64,000 nucleotides of DNA from Tolypeutes matacus (taxonomy: Eukaryota > Chordata > Mammalia > Cingulata > Chlamyphoridae): positions 3,688,408 through 3,752,407 of the forward strand of contig JAKSZT010017954.1 in NCBI GenBank assembly GCA_026826555.1, in the 5' to 3' direction. The notes under the pieces were generated by a model, which worked only from the letters and a program-made list of their open reading frames with translations, had not been told where the DNA came from and did not search any database. The position numbers and the translations under genes are program-made. Of the stretch, positions 23,888 to 33,537 are shown piece after piece (position 1 is the first letter of the stretch; every line of letters begins with the position of its first letter).

Positions 23888-24083
23888 ACCAAATATATTG
23901 TGTAATATATTGTTTGATTCACAAAAAACAAACAAAAACAACAAAAAAAAAATTTACATGTATCTATTACATTTAATTGAGAAATGTATATATTTATTCA
24001 TCTGTGTTTACTTTTCAGTTTTTAATTGCTTATGTTTTCAATTACTAAATGTACAAAATAAAGTTAAAAAAAAAAAAAAAAAA
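23888..24083 (+). repeat. L1 3' UTR and poly(A) tail
   Basis: An AT-rich 3' UTR ends ATGTACAAAATAAAGTT followed by 18 A. AATAAA lies just before the tail. The same 3' end occurs at 24190-24232 and 27357-27401. Confidence 0.85.
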
Positions 24084-24089
24084 GAAGAA

Positions 24090-24189
24090 NNNNNNNNNNN
24101 NNNNNNNNNNNNNNNNNNNNNNNNNNNNNNNNNNNNNNNNNNNNNNNNNNNNNNNNNNNNNNNNNNNNNNNNNNNNNNNNNNNNNNNNN
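24090..24189. other. Assembly gap (100 N)
   Basis: Exactly 100 N, the standard symbol for a gap of unknown size. The 44-50 bases on each side are the same L1 3' end, from AATTACTAAATG through the A tail and GAAG. Confidence 0.99.
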
Positions 24190-24232
24190 AATTACTAAAT
24201 GTACAAAATAAAGTTAAAAAAAAAAAAAAAAA
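24190..24232 (+). repeat. L1 3' end repeated after the gap
   Basis: AATTACTAAATGTACAAAAT, then AAAGTT and 17 A, duplicates the sequence just before the gap (24041-24083). It is followed by GAAGGATAATG and unique DNA, not satellite. It may be the same L1 end counted twice or the end of a different L1. Confidence 0.85.
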
Positions 24233-24927
24233 GAAGGATAATGTAGCAAGCTCTCACATTGTGCTCTACAGGCCAAGTATGCTCTAAAGGCTTTCCCTAA
24301 ACTTAAGCGATTTCCCCGAAGAGAGAGTCTTGATTTTTAATGCACAAACTGATTAAGAGAATATGAATTTCGAAGTTTGGCGTGTTCCAGTTGATGTTTA
24401 TGTGGGATAAAACGATATTTATATACCCAAACCTCAACACAACATTTTTAAAAGCAGAACTGCGTGCAGGAAAGGTTACATTCCAAATAAAATTGGTAAA
24501 AGATCAGAACCCAGCATAAACCTTTTGAGAAATGCAAGTGTCAACAAACGGGGTGCACCTTAGGACATCACTGGTGCTCAGAAGCGTCTCACCATCCAGC
24601 TCAGTACGAGACTTTCACTGCCGCTGTGAGCTGGTTATGAACCTGTTTCCTGTTGCCTTTCATCTTTAGCCCTTCTTTTGCCTAGTGTTATACAATGAGA
24701 TCCAAACAAAGTTGGAAAAACCTTGAAGGGAATTGAGGAGAAAGAAGCCAAGTGAGAGAGAGAAAAAAAAGATTACAATGGAATACAAGATGTTCCTGCA
24801 TATGAAGCAGCATTTGTTCATATTTTTTGGCCATCAAGAAGTGATGGTTTGAGCATTTACATCTTAATGTATAAATTCTTCGTATATAAGAATTTTATTG
24901 TGTTTAGTTGCAATTTAAGAAATTGCT
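24233..24927. other. Unique AT-rich sequence, no gene seen
   Basis: No satellite, no long frame and no recognised repeat. This is the first non-repetitive sequence in the window. Confidence 0.6.
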
Positions 24928-25118
24928 GGGGAAGCGGCTGTGGCTCAATCGGTGGGGCTCCCGTTTGCCATGTGGGAGGCCCCGGGTTTGGTTCCCGGGG
25001 CCTCCTGGTGGGGGTGGGCCCGCCCGCGCGGCGTGGTTGGCTGACCCGATGAGCGCGGGCAGCAGGGGGCGGATAAATGAATGAATAAATAAAATCTTTA
25101 AAAAAAAAAAAAAAAAGA
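24928..25118 (+). mobile_element. tRNA-derived SINE (DAS type)
   Basis: This is the same subfamily as 22540-22719: GGGGAAGCGGCTGTGGCTCAA head, GGGTTTGGTTCCCGG, a GC-rich middle with CGCCCGCGCGGCG, then (AATGAATAAATA) and a long A tail. The flanking duplications AAGAAATTGCTGGG at 24917-24930 and 25119-25132 are intact, so it is young. Confidence 0.92.
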
Positions 25119-25259
25119 AAGAAATTGCTGGGGGAGGAAGGTCAGTTGATTTGTTACACATTTACTTTTTTAAAAAATAATATAAAATAGACTCCAGGTT
25201 CTTCAAGCAGAAGTCTGATTTTCATAATTGGATAACCAGTGTTAAGTGGGACATACCTG

Positions 25260-25420
25260 TATTTACTTATTTAATCTTTAGGTAATATTATTGTTCCCAT
25301 TTTATAGATGAGGAAACTGGGGCAAGAGAGAATTAATAACTGCAAAGGTCACACAGCAAGTGTCAGAATCACATTCAAACCTAGGCAGTCTGCTCCAGAA
25401 TCTGCTCGGTCACAGAGCTA
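25260..25420 (+). repeat. Ancient MIR/L2-like fragment
   Basis: TTCCCATTTTATAGATGAGG, AAACTGGGGCAAGAGAG and AAGGTCACACAGCAAGTG match a common mammal-wide repeat segment. The 61-residue frame across it is not a gene. Confidence 0.6.
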
Positions 25421-25689
25421 CACTGCCTACACAGACTATTTTACTTCAGCACTTAGCAAGAGTGAGCTGAAAATAGGCAACGGAAATTTCTGACAAGCAC
25501 TGGAGTTCCTAAATTGCCCTTACAATGAACCAAATAATTGGCAGGATTCAAATGCACATTGTATTATGGAAAGAACTGAAGTCACCTATGTGCTAACATG
25601 AAAATTTGTATAAATGTACTTGTGCTACTTATCAATTTATTTTCTCCTAGCTCCAAATTCATCCTTTTTGGCTGCTTTGTGAAAATTGA

Positions 25690-26570
25690 GCTGGGTCCTT
25701 TAAATATTTTTCCTTTGCCAGCTGGCATGATGTTAAACTTTGTCAGTAGAGGTCACTAGAGAGACATTGCAAGAGGAAGGTGCCTTCCTCTGTGTTCCAG
25801 CGTGCTCCGATCAGCAGGCTCCTGCCACAGCTTCTCCAGCATCAGGCTCCTGGAGCAGACATGGCTTGTTAAGTGTTTGACTCCTTAGAACGGGAGGTTT
25901 TTCTAGCATCCGATGCCTGCAATGCTCAGTGGGCAGCAGCACCTTGTGGCCAGCAGCTTCCCCCAGCAAATCCTCTCCCCATACGCAGTTTCATAGTGAA
26001 GTCCCTCTAGCACCTGCCCATGAACAACAGTCCCTGGCATCTTAAAGGACACAGATTCCAGAAAGTTCTGAGCGATGGAGTTCTAGCAGGTTCTGCTGGT
26101 GTGGCATCACAGCAACACCTCTGTCACCCAATGTGCCACAGCTTTACCCTCTGCAACAAGGAATGGATCTTATGTGTGCTTTGGGGAGTGGCCCTCTACG
26201 TTGGGTACTGTGTCTCAGCTTGGGGGTAGTCATTTCTCCTTATATTGGCTTTTACTATATTCTTTGGAGTTCTCTTTACATCTTAGTGGCCTATCCCTTG
26301 TTATTCCAATCTGCTATTATAGTTAATAATTCTTTATATTAAACTTTCCTGTTCAAATTGCTAAGCAGTTTCTGCCTAGAAATCAGAATGAGTGTTGTGA
26401 TGAAAATATTATAGGCATCCACATACCTTCCCTGCCTGCCTACAGCCATGTTAGAAAGTTCTATACAGAGATAATTGTTTTGGAAAAGATGAAGGGGAGC
26501 GGGAGTTGTTAAGACAAGAGTTACCTAATAAAATGCCAATATTTATATGACGATAAAAAAAAAAAAAAAG
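25690..26570 (+). other. Repeat- or retrocopy-like block ending in AATAAA and an A run
   Basis: No coding sequence is recognised. The right end has AATAAA at about 26527 and, some 24 bases later, a 15-A run directly before the next L1, the arrangement of a reverse-transcribed poly(A)+ RNA. The body (with GTCAGTAGAGGTCACTAGAG and GCTATTATAGTTAATAATTC) also reminds me of an old mammalian interspersed repeat that I cannot name. Either reading leaves the block non-coding. Confidence 0.4.
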
Positions 26571-27401
26571 ATATGTTACAACTCAACAATAAAAAGACAA
26601 ATGACCCAATTAAAAAATGGGCCAAAGACTTGAATAGACATTTCTCCGAAGAAGAAATACAAATGGCAAAAAAACACATGAAGAAATGCTCAACATCACT
26701 CATGATTAGGGAAATGCAAATCAAAACTACAATGAGATATCATTTCACACCTATCAGAATGGCCACTATTAAAAAGACAGAGAACTACAAGTGTGGGAGA
26801 GGATGTGGAGAGATAGGAACACTTCTTCACTGTTGGTGGGAATGCAGAATGGTACAGCCACTGTGGAGGACTGTTTGGTAGTTTCTAAAGAAGCTGAATA
26901 TAGACTTGCCATGTGACCCGGCAACACCACTGCTGGGTATATACCCAGAAGAACTGAGAGCAGTGACACGAACAGACATCTGCACACCGATGTTCATAGC
27001 CACGTTATTCACCATTGCCAAAAGCTGGAAACAACCCAGGTGTCCATCAACAGATGAATGGATAAACAAACTGTGGTCTAGTCACACGATGGAATATTAT
27101 GCAGCTGTAAGAAGAAATGAAGTCGTAAAGCATATGACAATATGGAGGAAACTGGAGGACATTATGCTGAGTGAAGCAAGCCAGGAACAAAAGGACAAAT
27201 ACTGTGTGAATGCATTACTATGAACCTAATATGTTATGTAACATATTGTTTGATTAAAAAAAAATTTATATGTATCCATTACATTTAATTGAGAAATGTA
27301 TATATTTATTCATCTGTGTTTACTTTTTAGTTTTTAATTGTTTATATTTTCAACTATTAAATGTACAAAATAAAGTTAAAAAATGTTTAAAAAAAAAAAA
27401 A
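26571..27401 (+). mobile_element. 5'-truncated L1
   Basis: This is an 830-bp copy of the ORF2 carboxy-terminal end and 3' UTR, closely matching 23233-24083. It starts at GTTACAACTCAACAAT, includes ASLIMIREMQ-type and [15 protein letters not shown] coding, and ends ATGTACAAAATAAAGTT plus an impure A tail. Two overlapping frames (26573-26881 and 26906-27223) show it is broken. It is the usual dead-on-arrival truncated L1. Confidence 0.92.
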
Positions 27402-27835
27402 AGGCAACGTTGACGTGAGCCCCACTTGTTAAAATAGACACCCGCAACCCCAGTTGGCAGTGGCAGGTCTCCCCTGCCCCAACAACAGATGGTTCAAAAC
27501 CCCCATCCCCGCCCCTAATCCAACAGGATGTACTAATCTCAAAACCAATCATGAGATTGATCAAACGTCCTATTTAACATTCCAACATGTCCATCTCCTC
27601 CTCCCCAAGACCTCCTCCCAACAGGGCAGAAGTCAGTAATCTTCCACCCCATATCTGCACGCCACGTCTCCGGGCCCCTTCTGTAAACCCACCCAGTTAC
27701 CCCAGCTCGAAAGAAGCCATCCCAAACTGGGCGGGCTGAAGTCTCACTCCAGGTCCCCACCACACCGCTGATGTAATAAATGTCTCTGCTTGAATTGTGG
27801 TCCATCTCTGAGCCTCACTGGACCGGGACCTAACA
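27402..27835 (+). mobile_element. Candidate class I ERV LTR (solo or partial)
   Basis: A CCAAT-like CCAATCATGAG, a TATA-like CTATTTAACA near 27570, and GTAATAAATGTCTCTGC near 27773 are followed by a short U5-like stretch ending CTAACA. TTGGTGGGTTCC then resembles a primer-site start. These are the elements of a gammaretrovirus-type LTR in order. I could not fix the left end or find a target duplication. Confidence 0.45.
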
Positions 27836-29262
27836 GTTGGTGGGTTCCTCAATTAAATTAGCATTTCCATCTCGGATGCACCCTCTGGGAAGGGCCTGCA
27901 GGGTCTCTCGCCCAGGTGGGAGCTTCCCAGACTCTCCACAAGAAAGCTTTTCTTTCCTCTTCCTGGAGGGTCTGTCTCCATGGAGTCCTGGGCCATCTGC
28001 CTGTGGGCAGGCGAGAGGTGGAGAAGCGGAGGAACAGCTTAGGGTTGCCCCAGAGGCCTCTTCCTGGGGATGGTGGTGGTGTGCTGGTGGGCTCTTTCCT
28101 GTGTTTAGTTTTTAGGCCACAAAAGCACCAGAGAAGTGTGTGTCCAGCCGGTCCCCTGCGAGGGGCCAAGGCGGTTCCTCTGGGCCAGGTGTGTGGAAGC
28201 TGGCTGGGACCCGACAAGCCCCCAGGGCCAGGCCACTGGGGAAATTGGGGGTGGGGCTGTCCCTGGGCTGGGGTGGGACAAGCAGGTGGGGGGAGCAGCC
28301 GTCCCAGGTCCTCTCGTGCTCGGCTGGCTTGCTAGTTTGGGTCCCGGCCCCCGCTGGCTGGGGCATGGATGGAGGGGGCCAAAAGAGGCCAGGGGTGAGT
28401 CCTTCCCAAGCTGAGGCTTCGGGGCTCCACCGTCCCCTCCCTGTGGGCTCCTACATTCTCAGCTCTTTTATTTCCAGAGCAGGAAAAGTGGATTCATTTG
28501 CAAATCTTCTGCGTGTTTTACCCCTGGGGCCATGTGGAGCCTAGGAATATGCAGTGCATTATCTTGGGAGCTCGATGGGGGCCAGGGAAGGTTCTGGAAG
28601 GAAGTCCCCGCCCTATCACCTCCATGAGTTTGGGCAAGTCAGGCGTGCCGCTGTGGTTCTGTTCACTGTTCACAGAGCGACCCGCTGCGAGCTGGTACCC
28701 GGCGTGTCCTGGCCTCCTCCGCGTGCAGAGCCCCTCATGCTGGGCCCTGCTGCCACCTCGCTGTCCACTCCAGGCACCGCTGCTCTGGCTCTTGTCTCAC
28801 TCTGACCCTCAGGCCCACCAGCCTTTTCTAACAAGTACTTGAATAGAGCAGACTGGCAGTTACTGGAGGACGAAGGCTGAGCGAGGGCTCAACTTCTCTA
28901 GTCCAGGGGCCTGAGCTCCCAGTGGAGCCCTGGGCAGCTTGTCCCTGTTCTCGGGTCATCTTGGTGGGCTCCCTAGAAGAGGCCACTTCTGCGACTGAGG
29001 CAGGTTGCAGAGCTTGTTCCTACCCTGGGTCTCCAGTCTCACTTCTCCTGGGCAGAAGGGGGCACCTGTGGCTGTGGAAAATGTCACCGGCACCCCAGGA
29101 GCTGTGCCTGGGGCAGTGGTCCTGTCCTGCTTCTTAGCTCCCTGCCAAGACCCCTCAGGACTCCTCTGGGTCCCTATGGGGACCTGTCACCCACTACTCT
29201 GGAGTGCCCTCTGTTGGTGGGGTGACAGATGGCATGTCCCCTCCCCAGCAGAGCTTCTAAGG
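27836..29262. other. GC-rich unique sequence, no gene seen
   Basis: Base composition changes sharply from AT-rich to GC-rich here. Open frames of up to 139 codons occur on both strands with no domain, no good splice context and overlapping shadows, as expected of GC-rich non-coding DNA. Confidence 0.55.
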
Positions 29263-29435
29263 CAGGGGTTCTTAACCTTTTTTTGTTCCATGGACCCCTT
29301 TGCAAGTCAGGTGAAAACCAGAGGACTGCTTACTAAGTCCAAATTATACTATGTACTATTTAATAAATACATCACACTTGATAATGTTCTTTTGAATTTC
29401 AACTCAAGCTCATGACCCCTGGTTAAGAACCCCTG
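29263..29435. mobile_element. hAT-type MITE
   Basis: The element begins CAGGGGTTCTTAACC and ends GGTTAAGAACCCCTG, perfect 15-bp terminal inverted repeats. Decayed 8-bp flanks TTCTAAGG / GTCTAAAT are consistent with a hAT target duplication. It is 173 bp and non-coding, of the hAT-Charlie kind common in placental mammals. Confidence 0.85.
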
Positions 29436-29649
29436 GTCTAAATGCTTACTGCTCAGCCAAAAGCAGAAGTGGGTGAAGTTACATGCAGGGAGGCGTTTTG
29501 GGTGTCAGAACAGAGGAACAAGGGAGGTGGAACAGCAACTTCTCTGCAGAAGGGTGGGTGGTCTTGGCTGGGAGTGGGGGAGGGGCCTCACAACCCTTTG
29601 GGGCACCCCATCCCCCAGCCTATCCCTCAGGCTCTGGGAGGCAGTGACC

Positions 29650-29775
29650 TCACACTACTCTCTATCATAATATTTACCAACAGCGCTGCAACTGAGCCAG
29701 GCAGCTCAACAATTATAATCATGTTATCCTTATTGCTGATAATTCTGATGATAAGCATAAATTATCAACAGGAGC
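29650..29775. promoter_or_regulatory. AT-rich candidate regulatory element
   Basis: A sharply AT-rich island lies in GC-rich flanks, with many homeodomain-like cores (CAATTATAATCATG, TGCTGATAATTCTG, AAATTATC) and two GATAA cores. No repeat is recognised. Conservation cannot be seen from one sequence, so the function is inferred only. Confidence 0.35.
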
Positions 29776-29999
29776 AGGGCGCAGCAGGTGGGCGCAGAGA
29801 GGCAGGGACACCTCTGGGGGGGCATGGGTTGCCTCTCCTCCCACTCGCACTTCCCAGCCCTGGCCTCTGGTTTGGGCCAAGGCCAAGTGTCCCCTCCGGA
29901 GGCCTGGCCCAGGGAGCTTCTTGACTGCTGGTGCCTGCAGGTGGCCTTTTCCCTCCAGGGTCCCGGGGCTGTCCTGGCCATCTCGCAGCGAGCCCCACT

Positions 30000-30130
30000 C
30001 TGCCTCACAGAAACTATTAAGGCACAATTATTACGGAGACAGTCATTCCAAATTGATCTTTCAGTTACTCCACAGCCGCAACCATGGCGACGGCTCCAGC
30101 TCAATTACATGCCTCTCTCTGTTCTTTAAA
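30000..30130. promoter_or_regulatory. Candidate regulatory element with RFX X-box
   Basis: GCAACCATGGCGAC at 30078-30091 is a near-ideal palindromic X-box (GTNRCCATGGYAAC type). It is flanked by homeodomain-like cores CTATTAAGG, ACAATTATTACGG and TCAATTACATG within 60 bases each side. RFX factors bind such sites in ciliary, neural and immune genes. Which gene it would serve is unknown. Confidence 0.4.
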
Positions 30131-30640
30131 GATTCCAGTGGAGGAAAATCACAGAACGGGGAGAGGCTAGGGGGCAGAGATGCGGAGAGAGGCAGAGACG
30201 ATGGAGAGAGAGACGTGAGGAGGGAGACACAGAGAGCGAGGGATATGGAGACTCCTAAAGACAGAGGCAGATAGAAACAGCAGAACCTGTGAAGATGGAG
30301 AGAGAAATGTAGAACCAGAGGCACCCCAGGAGAGACGGAGACCCAGAGACAGGGAGAGATGACTGATGTGAGCTAGATGGGAGAGATAAAGGCTCAGAGA
30401 CAATGGAGCGTCATGGGCGAGATGGAGGTGCAAACACAGCTGAATTGGACAGAGAGACAGAGACAGAGGATCTGAGAGCCACGGGGGCAGCACATGCCAG
30501 ACACAGAGGGACTACAAGGAGAAAGAGACAGACTCAAGGCAAAGAAATACACCTTGCTGGAGGGAGCTACGAAAGAAGACAGAAACCAATAGATGGAGAG
30601 AAACAGAAAAATAGAGACCGAGTCTCCAAAGAGCAGATGG
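30131..30640. repeat. GA-rich purine tract
   Basis: About 500 bp of strongly purine-biased plus strand, made of variants of GAGAGAGGCAGAGACGATGG and GAGACAGAG. It is low-complexity; the frames on both strands are artefacts of composition. Confidence 0.8.
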
Positions 30641-30654
30641 ATGAGATCCGTTTT

Positions 30655-30850
30655 CAATTCATTCATTCATTCATTCATTCAGCAAATATCTGCAGAGCCC
30701 TACTGTGCACCAGGCACGGGCTGGGCCCTGGGGTGCAGAGGTGCCCTCCCTTGGAGCTTAGAGATTTGTGAGTGAATCAGACATGGATCAAATGATCACT
30801 CCAGCAATGTAAACCGTGCACCGGCCGAGGACTGAGATAGCTACGGGGCC
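30655..30850 (-). repeat. L2-like fragment with (ATTC)n
   Basis: (ATTC) repeats are followed by CAGCAAATATCTGCAGAGCC and CTACTGTGCACCAGGCAC. This matches the minus-strand 3' end of LINE2. Confidence 0.65.
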
Positions 30851-31565
30851 CTAGAGGCTGTGGTCAGCCCACCTGGTGAGTGAGGTCAGGGGGGCTGCAC
30901 TCAGGAGGACAAGAGAGGGCAGAGGGCAGGCGGAGCACCGAGTGTGTTGGGAGCTGTGCGTGCAAAGCCAGTGAAGGCCCGATTCTGCCCACCAAGGGGA
31001 AAGCAAGGACTTTGTTCCACGGTCTTGGTCAGACCCTTCCTGGGGCGTGGGGGTGGTATGGAAGGCTAAAAAGGGGACCCGTGTGAGATACCTGTTGCTG
31101 GGGGTGAAGGGGTGCAGCAGGGTCCTGGGTTTCCAGGGAATCCTAGGACAGGCAGGGAACAAGCCAGCCTGTGCTGAGACCCCCTTTGGCATGAAGGCCA
31201 GAGGGGGCTGCTGGTTGGCTCACCGTCCCCCACAGGGTCGGAGAAGTGTGGCCTCCGCAACCCCTACTCCCTCCTCAGGCTGGGTCAGGCACCCCCTCTG
31301 GCTCCTGCACCCGGGCCCCGTTCTGGCAGCCTATTCCACAACTGTTGCCTGGGGGCTCCCGGGGGCTGGCACAAAGAGGGCGTGGAATTGGGGCGCTCAC
31401 ATCTTGGGCCAACGTGGCCCAGCCAGATGCCAGGCCTGGCCGCGGGTGTGGGCATTGGCAAGGGGATGTGGCTCTGGGAGAGGCGACTGTGGGGTGGTCC
31501 CGCATGGCTGAGCGCAGTTAAACCGCAGATGCAGGGCTTGAACAGCCCCCAGCCACCAAGAAGGC
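30851..31565. other. GC-rich unique sequence, no gene seen
   Basis: Overlapping frames occur in several readings (for example 31047-31511) with no recognisable domain. I see no RNA gene or named repeat. Confidence 0.5.
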
Positions 31566-31690
31566 CAGTGCTCCCCAAACTCGAATGTGCATCAGAGGAT
31601 CTGGGGACCGGTTATAAATGCAGAGTCCCGGGCCCCCCTGCTCAGTGTCAGATCCAGCACATCTCCCGGGGGGGCCTGGACCTGCCCTTT
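31566..31690. mobile_element. MER5-like hAT fragment
   Basis: CAGTGCTCCCCAAACTCGAA, TGTGCATCAGAGGATCTGG and GTTATAAATGCAGAGTCCC follow the order of the MER5A hAT-Charlie MITE. It is old and decayed. Confidence 0.65.
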
Positions 31691-31714
31691 CAATATGCAC
31701 ACGGAGTGGGGACG

Positions 31715-31746
31715 GAGTGTGTGTGTGTGTGGCGGGGGGGGGGGGA
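31715..31746. repeat. (GT)n and 13-14 base G run
   Basis: GTGTGTGTGTGTGGC precedes a long G run; it is a slippage-prone microsatellite. Confidence 0.9.
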
Positions 31747-31834
31747 ATGAGGCTTGGGGTCCCTAAAGTCAGCAGCTGAGCTGAGATGGAAGGTCCTGCT
31801 CAGCCACTGTGCCACACCTGTGGTCAGGGCCATG

Positions 31835-31960
31835 GATGAGGACAGACTCGCCACAGGTCCTGGGTTGCAGATGAGAAAACAGAGGCTCAGTGAGAAGAAA
31901 CTGCCCCAAAGGATACAGCTGAATTTCGAACCCAGGGTGGTCTAGACCCCCAAGTTCTTG
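31835..31960 (+). repeat. MIR/L2-like fragment
   Basis: TTGCAGATGAGAAAACAGAG, GCTCAGTGAGAAGAAACTGC and GAATTTCGAACCCAGGGTGG match the mammal-wide segment seen again at 35490, 36195, 50800, 52870 and 60420. Confidence 0.55.
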
Positions 31961-32734
31961 CTGAGCTAGGCTTCTAGCATGGCAGGGTCCTGGCTGCTTG
32001 TGTCCCCCCTCTCCCTTCACCCCCTCCCACTGCCTGAGGAGGAGCTGGTTGGGTGGGGCCGAGCCCTGCACACACACCCCTACCCCCCCACCCCCACAAA
32101 GGCACTGCAGAGACAATCTTTGCTTTGAAGCACTTTCCCCCATTGTTCCTTTTCTGGCCCTGAAGTTGTTCGAAATCCTCACTTATTCATAACTAAATTC
32201 ACTTAGTACAACAGCTGCTGGGCATCTGCTGGGGACCCAAGGCCGCATGCTCACCTGGGGAGTAGGGGTGGGGGCGTGTGCTGGGCCCCCAGTGAGAGCC
32301 TGGAGGGCCAGGACGTGGGGAGCAGAGGCCTCTCAGGTGGGATGATTTGCGGTGTGTGTGTGTGAGTCCGTGTCTCGGCTCTCCCAGCTGTGCCCTGAGC
32401 CCACGCCCAGAGCGGGACTTCTGAATTGCCTGTGGAAGCTCAGGCACCTCTCTGTTTCTTCCACAGAATGAGCATGATGTTATTAGCCACCCCCACCCTC
32501 TATTAGTTGTGTGGAGCCAGGTCCTCCATGCAGAGCTTCCACTCAGAGCCTCAGATAAGCAGGTGAGCCATGCTTATCTTTTACAGATTGAGCTTCATTG
32601 GGAGAATGTGTTGGAAAAAAGGGCTAGGGGTGTAAAAAGTCAGAAAGTCATCCCCCCTCCCCCCCCCGCACCTGCACTGGCCAATTCCTAGTTCCTAGCC
32701 CCTAGGGACGGGTGCTATTGAGCCTTAACCAGAG
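31961..32734. other. Unique sequence, no gene seen
   Basis: Short low-complexity patches (C-rich at 32060-32100 and 32650-32670, GTGTGTGTG at 32350) but no recognisable coding or RNA feature. Confidence 0.5.
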
Positions 32735-32992
32735 ACGTGTGGTAGGTATAAAAGCTGCAGGCTTTCAAAGACTTAGTACGACAAAAAGAATGTAAAATAG
32801 CTCATCAATAATTTTTTGATATTATTACTTGTTGAAATGATAACATTTTGGACATCCTGGGCTAAAGAAAATATATTATTAAAGTGAATTTCACCTGCTT
32901 CCTTTTACTTTTTTAAGTAGCTCCGGGGAAATGAAAAATTTCCTCTGTGGCATGCATTTGTGGCTCGCATTATATTTCTGTTGGACGTCGCT
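32735..32992. mobile_element. hAT-type DNA transposon fragment
   Basis: AAAGACTTAGTACGAC, ATGTAAAATAGCTCATCAAT, TGTTGAAATGATAACATTTT, AAATATATTATTAAAGTG and GTGGCTCGCATTATATTTCT end in GTTGGACGTCGCTG. This is the recognisable body and right end of a non-autonomous hAT element with a C(A/T)GTGCTGTCCAA-type terminus. Confidence 0.65.
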
Positions 32993-33170
32993 GCCCGAGA
33001 CTGCGCACTGGGCCAAACCCTGGGCCCTGGGAAGCTGAGACTTCAAATGTGCCCTGCCCTGAACGACTGCCCGGCTTTCAGGCTGTCCCCCCACCCCAGC
33101 TTGCCATGGTGCTTGAAGGTCCACCATTCGGGCTTTTGCTAGGGGTGTGGAAGCCTGGGAGGACTGGTTT

Positions 33171-33537
33171 TGGTTTCCCGGCTGCTAACACAAATGCCAT
33201 ACAAGGGGTTGGCTCAACAACCGGAATGTATTGGCTCCCAGGGTTCCAGAGCCTCCCGGGGTTTCCTCTTTTTCGCTGGCTGGCCATCCTTGGGGTTCCT
33301 TGGCTTTTCCCTCACATGGCAGTCTCTTCCCCATTCCGGCTTCTGGCTGCTCCCCATGGCTTGGCTCGCCATCTGACTTTCACTCTGCTTAGAAAGGACT
33401 CCAGTCATCCGGATGAAAACCCAACCTGGTTCTGCGGGGCCTCACCTTACCTGAAGTCACATCTTGAAGAGATCCTAGTTACAAAGGGTCCACACCCACC
33501 AGAACATGGACCAGGACCAAACTATTCAACCCACCAC
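33171..33537 (-). mobile_element. MaLR/ERVL-like LTR, repeated family member 1
   Basis: Read on the plus strand the family runs: TTTCC[C/T]GGCTGCTAA.AC, CAAATGCCATACAA, GGGTTGGCT.AACAAC, ATGTATTGGCTCC, CATCCTTGGGGTTCCTTGGC, TTTTCCCTCACATGGC, GGCTTCTGGC, CCTCACCTTACCTGAAG and GGTCCACACCCACC. The LTR is therefore on the minus strand. The 230-codon plus frame covering it is chance. Confidence 0.75.

Larger units (their letters stand above)
20369..24083 (+). mobile_element. L1 retrotransposon with 5' end, internally deleted
   Basis: The satellite gives way to an L1-style 5' region (GGAAGATGGCAGATTAGT near 20388), followed by a partial ORF1, the carboxy-terminal part of ORF2, a short 3' UTR and an 18-A tail. 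At about 3.5 kb without its SINE it is far shorter than a full L1 of 6-7 kb: most of ORF1's carboxyl part, the endonuclease and most of the reverse transcriptase are missing, although both ends are present. A SINE inserted later at 22540-22719. The tail is followed by GAAGAA and then the gap; the array just before the L1 ends in AGAAGAAACC, so these bases may be the start of the target duplication. Confidence 0.85.

Noticed and set aside
27402..27835. Full gammaretroviral provirus
   Set aside because: Only an LTR-like stretch and a possible primer-site start are seen; GC-rich unique DNA follows with no gag or pol.
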